Counted from the stretch's first letter, positions 9,030 to 17,472 are shown. The stretch: 61,337 bases of DNA from Paratractidigestivibacter sp963630635 (GCA_963630635.1 CAVGOA010000008.1:1-61337); one strand, 5' to 3'. Numbers and translations are program-made. The notes: generated by a model from the letters alone, not told the origin.

Positions 9030-9458
9030 ATGCGTCATCTTCTGATCGTTAGCCACGGTACTTTTGCCCCCGGCCTTCACAGCGTCCTTAAGATGCTGGT
9101 GGGCGATCGCGACGACGTCCTTTCCACCAGCCTCGAGGACGGCATGGGCGCCGATGTCTTTACCGCCAACGTCCAGTCCCTGGTGGCCGATTTTGCCGCA
9201 GACGACGAGATCGTTGTCCTGGCAGATATCATTGGCGGCTCGCCCCTTACCTGCACGCTTAATGTCCTTGGCGAGAAGGGCCTTCTGGGCAGCACCATCG
9301 CCTTCACCGGCATGAACCTGCCCATGGCCATGGCCGCCGCGATGGAGCTGCAGACCGCAGACCTGGCCGACCTTAAGGCCTCGCTTGCCGACGAGGGCCG
9401 CGCCGGCGTCATGGAGTTTGCCATCGAGGCTCCCGCCGACGACGAGGACGACATCTAG
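9030..9458 (+). CDS. PTS mannose/sorbose-family EIIA component
   Basis: This 142-residue soluble protein begins MRHLLIVSHGTFA, in which the His of VSHG (His9) matches the phosphorylation site of the EIIA-Man family. DIIGGSP and the TGMNLPM stretch also fit. It accepts phosphate from HPr and passes it to the IIB subunit encoded next. The ATG follows GAAAGGACACCCC. It is the first gene of a four-gene operon, EIIA-IIB-IIC-IID, with all subunits as separate proteins. The C-terminus is strongly acidic (DDEDDI). Confidence 0.92.
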   Translation: MRHLLIVSHGTFAPGLHSVLKMLVGDRDDVLSTSLEDGMGADVFTANVQSLVADFAADDEIVVLADIIGGSPLTCTLNVLGEKGLLGSTIAFTGMNLPMAMAAAMELQTADLADLKASLADEGRAGVMEFAIEAPADDEDDI

Positions 9459-9594
9459 GCCGTTCTTCTCCGCGACAAGGCCAAGCCCCCACGGCGCCCA
9501 AGCGCCTCGCCGCACTCACTCCCACCAGGGCTTTTCTCGGCACATCGCCGATATGCAACGTAGTCAGGCAAGACGACAAGCAAAGGAGCAGGCA

Positions 9595-10083
9595 ATGATT
9601 TCTTTCATCCGCATCGACGACCGCATGATCCACGGCCAGACCGTTACTCGCTGGTCGCTTGAGTACCCCTGCGACGGCCTCATTGCCGTCAACGACGCCG
9701 CGGCGTCCAACCCGGTTCTTAAGCAGGCCTACAAGTCCGCCTCGGGCAAGAAGACCTTTGTGTGGACCCTCGAGCACTTCCAGGAGGTCCAGGAGAAGGT
9801 CCTTAACTCCAAGGACCAGTACTTCCTGATCACCAAGAACCCGCTGGACATGAAGAAGATCCTGGTCGACATGGGCTTCAAGCCCGGCATCGACCGCGTC
9901 ATCGTTGGTCCCTGCAACGACCGCCCCGGCACCACCAAGCTGGGCAACAACCAGTCCATCACCCAGGAAGAGGCTCAGGCCTTCGAGGACATCACCAACG
10001 CCGGCTTTACCGTCGAGTTCGCCCTTATCAAGGAGAAGAGCATCGGCGAGTGGCCCAAGTTCCGCGGGCAGTTTGGCTTCTAG
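9595..10083 (+). CDS. PTS mannose/sorbose-family EIIB component
   Basis: 162 residues from the ATG at 9595, which has AAAGGAGCAGGCA in front; an in-frame extension to 9385 has no such site. The motif IRIDDRMIHGQ places the phosphorylated histidine at His13, as in EIIB of the mannose/sorbose class. It transfers phosphate from EIIA to the sugar during uptake through IIC/IID. It lies 136 bp downstream of EIIA in the same direction. Sugar specificity cannot be read from the sequence. Confidence 0.92.
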   Translation: MISFIRIDDRMIHGQTVTRWSLEYPCDGLIAVNDAAASNPVLKQAYKSASGKKTFVWTLEHFQEVQEKVLNSKDQYFLITKNPLDMKKILVDMGFKPGIDRVIVGPCNDRPGTTKLGNNQSITQEEAQAFEDITNAGFTVEFALIKEKSIGEWPKFRGQFGF

Positions 10084-10176
10084 GTCGCGTCGTTTGGCAA
10101 GGCGACTTGCGACCTGTGCATCGCGCCCGGCCTGGCGGCGCTAGCTGCGGCCGGTCCCGCGCAAAGAAGGTAACTA

Positions 10177-10196
10177 GGCCCGCAGGGAGGCGGGCC
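10177..10196 (+). other. Stem-loop between PTS IIB and IIC
   Basis: GGCCCGC-AGGGAG-GCGGGCC forms a perfect 7-bp stem with no following T tract. Inside an operon such a hairpin may mark an RNA-processing or stability point that sets the ratio of soluble to membrane subunits. That role is inferred. Confidence 0.45.
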
Positions 10197-10222
10197 CAAG
10201 ACAAGGAAAGGTAGGAAGGCAA

Positions 10223-11086
10223 ATGACAGTCAACGTGTTCCAAGCGGCGCTGTTCGGTCTGTTCGCCTGCCTGGCATCTATGCCTGGTATGGGCGGCACC
10301 TCGTTCGGCAACTACACCCTGGGACGTCCCTTGGTGGCAGGCCTTGTGGTCGGCCTCATCATGGGCGACGTGCGCTCCGGCATCTTGATCGGCGCCGCCA
10401 TCCAGCTCGTCTACATCGCGCTGGTCACCCCCGGCGGCACCGTCTCGGCAGACGTCCGCGCGGTGTCCTACATCGGCATCCCTCTGGCAATCCTGGCCGT
10501 TAACGCCCAGGGCCTCGATCCCAACTCCGCCGAGGCCGCTGGCCTGGCCGCTTCTCTGGGCGCCGCCGTTGGTACCCTGGGCACCGTCTTGTTCTACGGC
10601 ACCGCCACCATCAACCTGGTGTGGCAGGGCATGGGCTGGAAGTGGCTCGAGAAGGGCGACCTGCACAAGCTCTACCTGGTCGACATGGTCCTGCCTTGGA
10701 TCGGCCACATCCTGTGCTCCTTCATCCCCACGTTCATCATCACCATGGGCGGCGCGACGATGGTCGACCTCATGAAGACCTACATGCCCATGGACGGCAT
10801 CGCGATGAAGACCCTCTTCACCGTTGGTTCGCTTCTCCCCACCGTCGGTATCGCCATCCTGCTTAAGCAGGTTATCTCCAAGCCCACTGACTTCCTCACG
10901 TTCTTCTTTGGCTTCACTCTGTCCGCAGTCATGGGCTGCAACCTGATCGCCGCCGCCGGCATCGGCTGCTTCTTCGCCCTGATCAACTTCAAGATCGAGT
11001 CCATGAAGATCGACCTCGAGAAGGTCCGCGTCTCTGGAGGCGCAATAGCTGCCGGCTACGATGACGAAGAGGAGGAGGACATCTAA
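10223..11086 (+). CDS. PTS mannose/sorbose-family EIIC membrane component
   Basis: The 287-residue polytopic membrane protein follows a GGAAGG ribosome binding site. GxxxLGRPLVAGLVVGLIMGD and the following GILIGAAIQLVYI with TPGGTVSADV are characteristic of EIIC-Man, the subunit that forms the sugar channel together with IID. The stop codon shares its last base with the ATG of the next gene (TAATG), indicating translational coupling to IID. Confidence 0.93.
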   Translation: MTVNVFQAALFGLFACLASMPGMGGTSFGNYTLGRPLVAGLVVGLIMGDVRSGILIGAAIQLVYIALVTPGGTVSADVRAVSYIGIPLAILAVNAQGLDPNSAEAAGLAASLGAAVGTLGTVLFYGTATINLVWQGMGWKWLEKGDLHKLYLVDMVLPWIGHILCSFIPTFIITMGGATMVDLMKTYMPMDGIAMKTLFTVGSLLPTVGIAILLKQVISKPTDFLTFFFGFTLSAVMGCNLIAAAGIGCFFALINFKIESMKIDLEKVRVSGGAIAAGYDDEEEEDI

Positions 11087-11910
11087 TGGCAGAGAAGAAA
11101 CTCTCTAAGGCTGCCCTTAACAAGTCTTTCCGCAACTGGTACTACGGCAACCTGACCTGCTTCTCGCAGGAGCACATGCAGACCTTTGGTTACCTTTGCT
11201 CGATGCTTCCCCTGGTCGAGGAGCTCTACGACACGCCCGAGGAACAGAAGGACGCGCTCATGACCTACAGCGCCTTCTTCAACACCGAGCCCCAGCTTGG
11301 CTCCCTGGTCGTGGGCATCACCGCCGGTCTTGAGGAGGCCCGCGCCAACGGCGAGGCCATCGACGCCGACGCCATCAACGGCATCCGAGCCGGCCTCATG
11401 GGTCCGGTCGCCGGCCTTGGCGACTCGTTGGTCGTCGGCACCTTGATCCCCATCCTCTTGGGCATTGCCCTGGGTCTTTCCACCGACGGCAGCCCGCTGG
11501 GCGCCATCTTCTACATCGTGGTGTGGAACCTGCTCATGTGGTTTGGCATGAAGTTTGCCTACAACCAGGGCTATCAGCTCGGCGGCAAGGCCGTTGAGTC
11601 CCTGGTTGGCCCCACCGCGCAGGCCCTTCGCGACTCCATCGTCATGGTGGGTACCGTGGTTATCGGCGCCGTTGCCGCCACGTGGGTGTCCATCTCCTGC
11701 AGCCCCAACCTCACGCTGCCGGGCGGCACCACGTTCCAGAGCACCCTGGACGGCATCTTCCCCAAGCTTCTGTCCATGGTCTTCACCGTGTTCTGCTGGT
11801 GGCTTATGACCAAGAAGAAGCTCTCGCCGGTCGTTACCATGCTTATCCTGGTCGTCATTGCTTTTGTCGGCGTCCTGGTTGGCTTCTTCGACCCGGCCCT
11901 GAGCTACTAA
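11086..11910 (+). CDS. PTS mannose/sorbose-family EIID membrane component
   Basis: 274 residues. The start (KLSKAALNKSFRNWYYGNLTCFSQEHMQTFGY) is typical of EIID-Man, followed by the LGSLVVGITAGLEEARANG and AGLMGPVAGLGDSLVVGTLIPI segments and C-terminal membrane helices. With IIC it forms the permease of the operon. Translation is coupled to IIC. The downstream 181 bp is very GC-rich with long potential stems but no T tract. Confidence 0.93.
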   Translation: MAEKKLSKAALNKSFRNWYYGNLTCFSQEHMQTFGYLCSMLPLVEELYDTPEEQKDALMTYSAFFNTEPQLGSLVVGITAGLEEARANGEAIDADAINGIRAGLMGPVAGLGDSLVVGTLIPILLGIALGLSTDGSPLGAIFYIVVWNLLMWFGMKFAYNQGYQLGGKAVESLVGPTAQALRDSIVMVGTVVIGAVAATWVSISCSPNLTLPGGTTFQSTLDGIFPKLLSMVFTVFCWWLMTKKKLSPVVTMLILVVIAFVGVLVGFFDPALSY

Positions 11911-12091
11911 GCCTGGGCGCTGCCGCCGCGCCCGCCTGCCTGCCGGGGCGGGCGCAAGGGCACGGGCGGCGGCACGCACGCGCGGGCACGGGCGCATGGC
12001 AAGGGCGTCCGTGCCCGCGTTTCGTTATGGTTGGGAAGGCCGGCCGTCGGCGAGAAGACCGCACGGCCACGACAGCGAGAAGGGCAACCCC

Positions 12092-12433
12092 ATGGCACTT
12101 GATACCTCCAACTGGACCCGCGATGACCTGCTCAAAGAGGCGGGTATGCAGACGACGGCCATCCAAAAGATCAAGGTGTGGCTGCGCCTGGCGTACTCGG
12201 CCGCCACTGTTGGGTTCTTGCTGGGCTGGTGGGGGATCTACGGCAGCGGCCCCTTTGCGGTGGGTGTTGCTGGCGTGGTCTTGCTGGTAGTGGGGGTTCT
12301 TCTCGCCGTGCCCATTAAGATCGGGGTTACCAACGCCGAGAAGAACGTCCAGCGGATCTTGGCAGCCGTCGAGGGGAAGGGCGGCGCCGGGGACGCAGAG
12401 GACGGCCAAGCAGGCGCCGGGGACGCGGCGTAG
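12092..12433 (+). CDS. Small membrane protein of unknown function
   Basis: 113 residues from the ATG at 12092, with GAAGGG eight bases upstream. There is an amphipathic N-terminus (NWTRDDLLKEAG) and two hydrophobic segments (around residues 30-50 and 55-75), then a charged stretch and a tail rich in Gly, Ala and Asp. I do not recognise the family. It sits between the PTS operon and the MarR gene, in the same direction. Confidence 0.65.
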   Translation: MALDTSNWTRDDLLKEAGMQTTAIQKIKVWLRLAYSAATVGFLLGWWGIYGSGPFAVGVAGVVLLVVGVLLAVPIKIGVTNAEKNVQRILAAVEGKGGAGDAEDGQAGAGDAA

Positions 12434-12584
12434 GGGGCGTCGGTCTTCTCGCCGTGTTGTTTCGCTATGCGGCGTTGACCCGGGGCGGTTTTGCATCAAA
12501 GTTTTGCTATCATCGCAAGCTTGGTATATCTGGTATGAACGGTACTTTGGGGCTTGGGTTAGCTCCCAAACCTGGCGGGTTGTT

Positions 12585-13034
12585 ATGGATTACGAGGACG
12601 CAGCCAACAAGCTGATCAAATACTCGAAGGCCCTGGCAAAGGGCTCGCTCTCGAGCGCGTACGGCCTCACCATGGGTGAGGGCCCCGTCCTTGCGTACAT
12701 CTGCCGTACCGATGAGCAGCTTAACCCCTCTGACCTGGCCAAACGCCTGGGTTACACCCGCTCGCGCATGACGCGCATCCTGGACTCGCTGGCCGCGAAG
12801 GGCTTCGTCAAGCGCGTCAACGACAAGACCGACGGCCGCAAGGTCTTGATTGTGGCGACCGAGGAGGGCCGCAAGCACTCGCGCGACACGCGCGACGAGG
12901 GCGTGGGCAACCTGGCCGACAGCCTCTCTGTCCTGGGCGAAGACGACACGCGCGAGCTGATTCGCGTGCTAGAGAAGGCCTACAGCATCACCTACGACCG
13001 CGAGGGGATCGTCATTCCCAGCGACAAAAAGTAA
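12585..13034 (+). CDS. MarR-family transcriptional regulator
   Basis: 149 residues if translation starts at the ATG at 12585 (MDYEDAANKL). An upstream in-frame ATG at 12504 would add residues unlike the family. A winged helix-turn-helix is clear: LNPSDLAKRLGYTRSRMTRILDSL followed by the wing KRVNDKTDGRKVLI. MarR proteins usually repress transport or stress genes and release DNA on binding small ligands. The gene is single, ends at a strong terminator, and its targets cannot be inferred. Confidence 0.85.
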   Translation: MDYEDAANKLIKYSKALAKGSLSSAYGLTMGEGPVLAYICRTDEQLNPSDLAKRLGYTRSRMTRILDSLAAKGFVKRVNDKTDGRKVLIVATEEGRKHSRDTRDEGVGNLADSLSVLGEDDTRELIRVLEKAYSITYDREGIVIPSDKK

Positions 13035-13061
13035 CGCCGCGCTTGTGACGCGGCGTTTTTT
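13033..13061 (+). terminator. Rho-independent terminator of the MarR gene
   Basis: AACGCCGCG-CTTGTGA-CGCGGCGTT gives a 9-bp stem running into a T6 tract, beginning at the stop codon itself. Confidence 0.92.
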
Positions 13062-13132
13062 GTGGCGCGATTGATTGATGGCGAGACGGGCGCTGGTGCG
13101 CCCTGCTTGGCCCGGCTGCCCGGCCCGCCCGC

Positions 13133-14317
13133 CTACTTCACTTTGACCAGCTCGTACTCGTGCGTGCCCAGGCCGATCTTCTCGGCGTGGGCAATGCAGG
13201 TCTGCCACTCGGTGTCGGGGTGGGTGACGTAGAACTTGTCGTGGGCGTGGGCCTCGTCCAGCTGACCCGCAGCTTCGAGCTTGGCGCGCATGCGGGTGTA
13301 CTCCGAGTCGGGGTTGGGCGCGGCGGCATTGACGGCGTCGGCGCAGGCTTGGTCGATGGCCACGGGGTCAAAGCTGGCAAAGAAGCCCAGGTCGGGCGCG
13401 ATGGCAACATCGTTCTCGTCGTGGCAGTCGCAGTTGGGCGACAGGTCGATGGCTAGGCTGATGTGGAAGCACGGGCGGCCGTCGCAGATGGCCTTGGTGT
13501 ACTCGGCGATCTTGCAGTTAAGGACTTCGACGGCCTGATCGTAGTCGGGGCGGATGGCGTCTTGATTGCAGATGGCGATGCAGCGGCCGCAGCCCACGCA
13601 GCGATCGTGGTCGATGGTGGCCACGTGGACCTGGCGGGTCTTACCGCTTGGCAGCTCGACCTCACGCGTTTGGTCAAACGAGAAAGCGCCGTGCGCGCAG
13701 ATCTTCTCGCATTGACGGCAGCCCACGCAACGGTGAGCGGCGACGCTGGGTTTACCTGCGGCGTGCTGCTCCATCTTGCCTGCGCGCGAGCCGCCGCCCA
13801 TGCCCAGGTTCTTCATCGCGCCACCAAAGCCGGCCTGCTCGTGGCCCTTGAAGTGCGTGAGGCTGATCACGATGTCGGCATCCATGAGGGCGCGGCCGAT
13901 CTTTGCGGCCTTCACGTACTCGCCGCCTGCCACGGGGACCTCGACCTCGTCGGAGCCCTTGAGGCCGTCGGCGATGATGGTGTGGCAGCCGGTCTGGAAC
14001 GGGTTGAAGCCGTTGGCGTAGGCCGAGTCCAGGTGGTCCAGCGCGTTTTTGCGGCCGCCCACGTAGAGGGTATTGCAGTCGGTGATAAAGGGCTTGCCGC
14101 CCAGCTCACGCACCACGTCCACGACGGCGCGGGCGTAGTTGGGGCGCAAAAAGCTAAGGTTTCCCGGCTCGCCCAGGTGCATCTTGATGGCGACGTACTT
14201 GTTTTGGAAGTCGATCTGCTCGATGCCCGCGGCGCGGATCAGGCGCTTGAGCTTGGTGGGCAGTCCGTCGCCCGGGCGCGTGTGCAGGTCGCAGAAGTAG
14301 ACCTTCGAAGGTTGCAT
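13133..14317 (-). CDS. DUF362-family protein with two 4Fe-4S clusters
   Basis: 394 residues; the ATG follows GGGAGAGGAACCGC. The N-terminal and C-terminal parts match DUF362 proteins (KMHLGEPGN near residue 46, TDCNTLYVGGRKN, SLTHFKGHEQAGFGGAMKNLGMG). Two ferredoxin motifs lie in the middle: CVGCRQCEKIC and CVGCGRCIAIC, each with a fourth cysteine suited to a 4Fe-4S cluster. The family is presumed to act in electron transfer; its reaction is not established. Separately transcribed, with the palindromic repeat copy A 126 bp upstream of its start. Confidence 0.85.
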   Translation of the reverse strand: MQPSKVYFCDLHTRPGDGLPTKLKRLIRAAGIEQIDFQNKYVAIKMHLGEPGNLSFLRPNYARAVVDVVRELGGKPFITDCNTLYVGGRKNALDHLDSAYANGFNPFQTGCHTIIADGLKGSDEVEVPVAGGEYVKAAKIGRALMDADIVISLTHFKGHEQAGFGGAMKNLGMGGGSRAGKMEQHAAGKPSVAAHRCVGCRQCEKICAHGAFSFDQTREVELPSGKTRQVHVATIDHDRCVGCGRCIAICNQDAIRPDYDQAVEVLNCKIAEYTKAICDGRPCFHISLAIDLSPNCDCHDENDVAIAPDLGFFASFDPVAIDQACADAVNAAAPNPDSEYTRMRAKLEAAGQLDEAHAHDKFYVTHPDTEWQTCIAHAEKIGLGTHEYELVKVK

Positions 14318-14442
14318 GCGGTTCCTCTCCCTTGGGTTTGCGAGGCGTCGGCCCCTCAGCCGACGTCTTGCGACGGGGATATTCTCGCACAGGCGGGCGC
14401 GGCGGGTGGTTTTGGGCGCGCTTCATGACCGGATTGGTATTT

Positions 14443-14579
14443 CGCCTGACTCATCCCGTATTAAAATTGACTTTGCCGAGTAGCCGGGTGCGAGCCAGCG
14501 ACGTTTGCCCAGTTGGCAAGGCCGCAGCAAGGCCGGTCTACTTGCCAAAGTCAGTTTTAAAGCGGGATAAATTAGGCGG
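14443..14579. repeat. Palindromic repeat element, copy A (diverged)
   Basis: A 137-bp element whose left end CGCCTGACTCATCCCGTA and right end (reverse complement CGCCTAATTTATCCCGC) are imperfect inverted repeats. The arms run about 43 bp with a conserved centre CGTTTGCCCAGTTG. The same element occurs at 35663-35799 and 36961-37093. Copy A has the least perfect arms. It lies 39 bp beyond the stop of hipA and could also end that transcript as a long hairpin, but no U tract follows. Confidence 0.85.
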
Positions 14580-14617
14580 ACTGTGATTTGGTCCCGGCTG
14601 ACGCTTCTCTGATGAAC

Positions 14618-15895
14618 TTATGCCCGGCATCCAACGGCAAGACGCGCAATTCGTAGCCGTGCGGCCTGCTCGTGACGAGCCGCGGCGTCGGGATAAAGGT
14701 CACTTGCTGTCGTAAGCCCTTCATCCAGCGCCTCCAGGCTGTTCATAATCGTGTCTCGCGCCTCCGCGGCGCCCAATCCCCAAGTTAAGGCTTCCTCAAC
14801 CAAGGCGGCCCCGTTGATTGTCCCCGGGTCAAGCGAGCCGTTTACTCGCAGCGAGAGAAGCGAGGTCCTTGGCTCGACTTCGGCAATCGGCACGACGTCG
14901 TAGAGCGGCGCCACAACAGGTGTGGCAAGTTTGGGGTAGAGAAACGAGGTGTTCTTGGCGTGGGCGTCCCAGTTCCCCAGTGCAATGTTCACGGTGAGCT
15001 GCCGCAAGAGCTCGAGCTTCTCGCCAGTCGCGTCGACGCCATAGCGGTCGAGAAGCTCTGCAATGCCCCGGTAGGTCGGGTCGTTGCCTTTGGCCTGCGT
15101 CTCGTTGGCGTATTTGGCGGTAATAGGCAGGCCAAGCGCTTGGCAAGTGTCCTCTTGGTGAAGCCGAAAAACCATCCCGTCCTCGGTAAGGCGCCTGTCA
15201 TAGCGCTCTACAACCAGGGTTTGCGGACAGTCTTCAAGGTCGAGAAGTGCGACCTTGGCACAACGGGCTGCGGCTCGAGCAGCTGTCATGGCCCATGCTT
15301 CTGACTCGGCAATGCCGGGGTATCTCGCGGGCTCCGGTTTGAGGATGTGGGTGCTTGGCGCGTCTCCCAATGTTAAACATGTTCCAGTCGGCGAGACCCG
15401 TGCTTGTCCTTTTGGTAAACACGGCATGTATACGCACAGCTTATCTTGGTACCCGCCCAACGACATCCTGAAAGTGCCCTCGCCTCCGATGGGCTGGCGC
15501 GCGGTTGCATCTTTGAGCTTCTCGGCAAGTTTGGCCTGGTCAATGGATAGATATGACTCGGAGTGCTCGCGGGCTTTCCCCTCGGAAAATACCTGGACGG
15601 CGCCGGCGCACTCCCAGCCTATTTGAGCGAGAAGGCCCAGCCAGTCGCCCGAATCTAATCCAAGTTGCCGACATGCGCGATCTCTGCGCTCGCCTTCGGG
15701 CAGCAGCCCCTCAAACCAATTGCGGGTCTTGGACTCGCCAAATGGCTTGCGCTTTGCTGGAAAGGACAGAGAAAGCACTGGCGTTCCGGGAAGCGTCTCG
15801 TAGATATCCGGGTTGTACGTAAACCGGCAGCCCCTGCGCGTTTCGGCGATGGTGCCCACAGGCTTTCCTGCCAGATAAACCTCAAGCGTTCTCAT
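14618..15895 (-). CDS. hipA: HipA-like serine/threonine kinase toxin
   Basis: 425 residues from the ATG at 15895, which overlaps the hipB stop by four bases (ATGA). HipA signatures are present: MRTLEVYLAGKPVGTI, the SLSFP/ARNWFEGLLPEG region, the substrate-side LGGYQDKL, THILKPE for ATP contact, and GNWDAHAKN with the catalytic Asp at residue 310, followed by YDVVP. Known for the family: HipA phosphorylates glutamyl-tRNA synthetase or other tRNA synthetases and induces persistence; HipB neutralises it and represses the operon. All key motifs appear intact, so it should be active. The long upstream in-frame stretch overlaps hipB and is not coding. Confidence 0.9.
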   Translation of the reverse strand: MRTLEVYLAGKPVGTIAETRRGCRFTYNPDIYETLPGTPVLSLSFPAKRKPFGESKTRNWFEGLLPEGERRDRACRQLGLDSGDWLGLLAQIGWECAGAVQVFSEGKAREHSESYLSIDQAKLAEKLKDATARQPIGGEGTFRMSLGGYQDKLCVYMPCLPKGQARVSPTGTCLTLGDAPSTHILKPEPARYPGIAESEAWAMTAARAAARCAKVALLDLEDCPQTLVVERYDRRLTEDGMVFRLHQEDTCQALGLPITAKYANETQAKGNDPTYRGIAELLDRYGVDATGEKLELLRQLTVNIALGNWDAHAKNTSFLYPKLATPVVAPLYDVVPIAEVEPRTSLLSLRVNGSLDPGTINGAALVEEALTWGLGAAEARDTIMNSLEALDEGLTTASDLYPDAAARHEQAARLRIARLAVGCRA

Positions 15896-16128
15896 TCGTG
15901 CACCTCGACGGTGGCGGATTTGGGGACGACGACCATGCGGTACCCAAGACGCTGCAGGTAGAGCTCGATTTTTGACGCCGAGACGTTCTTCCCATTCTCG
16001 AGGCCCGAGAGGGTGACGGGGGAAAAGCCAAGCTTCTCGGCCATCTGCTTCTGGCTGATTCCGCGCTCTTGCCGGGCTTCCTGGAGAAACTCGCCTAAAC
16101 CTTCGCGAGAGTAGATGTTGGACCACAT
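15892..16128 (-). CDS. hipB: HipB-like antitoxin, Xre-type DNA-binding protein
   Basis: 78 residues with an Xre helix-turn-helix (LQEARQERGISQKQMAEKLG, then SPVTLSGLENGKNVSASKIELYLQRLGY). The ATG has a perfect AAAGGAGGTCGCC upstream. It binds its own promoter, where a strong palindrome (16153-16211) is found 25 bp before the start, and pairs with HipA encoded immediately downstream with a 4-bp overlap. Promoter, antitoxin and toxin order is that of classical hipBA. Confidence 0.9.
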   Translation of the reverse strand: MWSNIYSREGLGEFLQEARQERGISQKQMAEKLGFSPVTLSGLENGKNVSASKIELYLQRLGYRMVVVPKSATVEVHE

Positions 16129-16152
16129 GGCGACCTCCTTTGTTGAGCTGCT

Positions 16153-16211
16153 GCGGTACAGAATACTTAATGTGACGCCGTATGCGAAAGATATTAAGTA
16201 TTTTGTACCGC
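16153..16211. promoter_or_regulatory. hipBA operator: long interrupted palindrome
   Basis: Two 19-bp arms, GCGGTACAGAATACTTAAT (16153-16171) and its complement at 16193-16211, match at 18 of 19 positions and are 21 bp apart. Each arm contains TACTTAAT. The arms bracket the expected promoter, fitting two HipB dimers bound on either side of it. Confidence 0.85.
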
Positions 16212-16256
16212 TAAGGGCATAAAAAGGGCCGCGCGTGGCTGCCCGGAACGTGAGAC

Positions 16257-16349
16257 TTAGTCGGTGAGTGCGGGCAGCAGACCCGCCACAAGGGCGACGC
16301 CGGCGACGACGAGGCCCAGGACAGCGCAGGCGATGCGCCTCGCGCGCTA
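16257..16349 (-). pseudogene. Remnant of a fourth DPLWW-type membrane protein gene
   Basis: On the minus strand, 29 codons immediately after the stop of the next gene read as the tail of another paralogue (AVLGLVVAGVALVAGLLPAL, then TD and stop). It matches the end of that gene (AALGLIGAFLILEFCLLPAL, then AS) in hydrophobicity, spacing and the LLPAL ending. No start codon or N-terminal half is present, so it is read as the leftover of a tandem duplication. Confidence 0.6.
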
Positions 16350-16676
16350 ACTCGCCAGTGCGGGGAGAAGGCAGAATTCTAGGATGAGAAAAGCGCCGAT
16401 GAGCCCCAGCGCCGCGTGGCCAAGCCGGTCCTTTGTGCTCATCTTTAGGCGGTCGCCAATCGAGCGGCCGCGAACGGCGCAGGTCACGAAAGCGAGAAAA
16501 AACGCCAGCCACAAGACGTCGTCTACAAGCGAGAGGGGCGGTCGCGAGAACCCCGTGACCCCGGCGCGCGAGAGCAGCTCCAGCAAAAGCAGGAGCACAA
16601 GCGACAAGACCATTACCCACCACAACGGGTCGCGCATATTGTTCTTAAGCCACTGGCTGTACTGCTCGCCGGTCAT
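16347..16676 (-). CDS. Small DPLWW-type membrane protein, third of three paralogues
   Basis: 109 residues; the ATG follows GAGAAAGGGGCGAG. A short soluble start (MTGEQYSQWLKNNMRDPLWWV) is followed by three hydrophobic segments, with CAVRGRSIGDR between the second and third. The two genes upstream encode proteins with the same plan: DPLWW or DPLWL near the start, C-A-V/A-R-G-R in the middle loop, a conserved Arg-Gly/Ala pair, and a final hydrophobic helix. I do not recognise a named family. Tandem small membrane paralogues beside a secreted protein resemble immunity gene arrays, but this is inference. Confidence 0.7.
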   Translation of the reverse strand: MTGEQYSQWLKNNMRDPLWWVMVLSLVLLLLLELLSRAGVTGFSRPPLSLVDDVLWLAFFLAFVTCAVRGRSIGDRLKMSTKDRLGHAALGLIGAFLILEFCLLPALAS

Positions 16677-16715
16677 CTCGCCCCTTTCTCCGCTGTTGCG
16701 CGACAGCTTACCGCA

Positions 16716-17048
16716 CTAACCTGCCAGGGCCGATGTGATTGTCACGCCGAACGTCTCTAGCGCAAAGACGACCATGATGGTTCCAAAGGCGAGATACCCA
16801 AAGCGCGCCTCGAGCGTCATCTCGTTCTTACCGCCCAGCGAGCGCCCGCGCACGGCGCACAGGATAAGCGGCAGCCAAAAGAAGACCTGGCATGCGTTAC
16901 GAATCAGCGAAAGTGCCAGGTCGGAGATGCTGAGAACCCCGAACAGCTTAAGCTGAGATATGAGCGCTGATGCCAACAAGGCGCAGGTCCAGAGCAGCCA
17001 CAACGGGTCGCGCGCCCAGACCTTAAGCCGTTGCCAGTAGTTGCTCAA
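16716..17048 (-). CDS. Small DPLWW-type membrane protein, second of three paralogues
   Basis: 110 residues from a TTG start that has GGAGGG at proper distance. It contains RDPLWLLW, three hydrophobic segments and CAVRGRSLGGKNEM, which aligns with CAVRGRSIGDRLKM of the next gene. The spacing to its neighbours is 98 bp upstream and 39 bp downstream. The upstream gap is locally AT-rich (TATATA and GATAAT on the minus strand), so it may have its own promoter. Confidence 0.7.
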   Translation of the reverse strand: MSNYWQRLKVWARDPLWLLWTCALLASALISQLKLFGVLSISDLALSLIRNACQVFFWLPLILCAVRGRSLGGKNEMTLEARFGYLAFGTIMVVFALETFGVTITSALAG

Positions 17049-17146
17049 TTCTTGCCCTCCTGCCGTGTCGTTTATATAGCGATTATCTCAGTGTTTATCT
17101 GCCTCGTAGACAAAAATCGAGCCGCCCGCTCTCCAGGATCCAGCCG

Positions 17147-17461
17147 CTAGCCCACAAACAGGCGCGCCAGACGAAAGACCAGGACCGCCAGCAGGAAAGC
17201 AGCCCCAAGCACCGCGTTCGCAACGCGCTCACCGTGACTCAGCTCCTCCCGCCTGCCGTATCCGCGACCTCGCGCGGCACACATGATGCAACTCGTTCCT
17301 AGAGCAAGAGCCGAGGCGTCCTGAACTGCCTGAACCAGCACGGCCGACGCGCTGCCGCCACAGCTTAGCTCGGGAATCCTAAGAACAAACGGCGCGAGCA
17401 CGGCGGCTATGAAAAGCCACCACAAGGGATCTTGCAGACGTCCGCGTGAAGACTCGTCCAT
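17147..17461 (-). CDS. Small DPLWW-type membrane protein, first of three paralogues
   Basis: 104 residues; the ATG follows GGGAGGAGAA. LQDPLWWLFIAAV opens the first hydrophobic segment; CAARGRGYGRREEL is the shared loop motif and the last helix ends in LARLFVG. It starts 11 bp after the stop of the Tat-secreted protein gene, so the two are certainly co-transcribed. It is the most diverged of the three. Confidence 0.7.
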   Translation of the reverse strand: MDESSRGRLQDPLWWLFIAAVLAPFVLRIPELSCGGSASAVLVQAVQDASALALGTSCIMCAARGRGYGRREELSHGERVANAVLGAAFLLAVLVFRLARLFVG

Positions 17462-17472
17462 TTCTCCTCCCG

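Noticed and set aside
14443..16211. hipBA as part of the palindromic-repeat system
   Set aside because: Only one diverged copy lies near hipA and the hipBA operator is unrelated in sequence, so the association may be chance.
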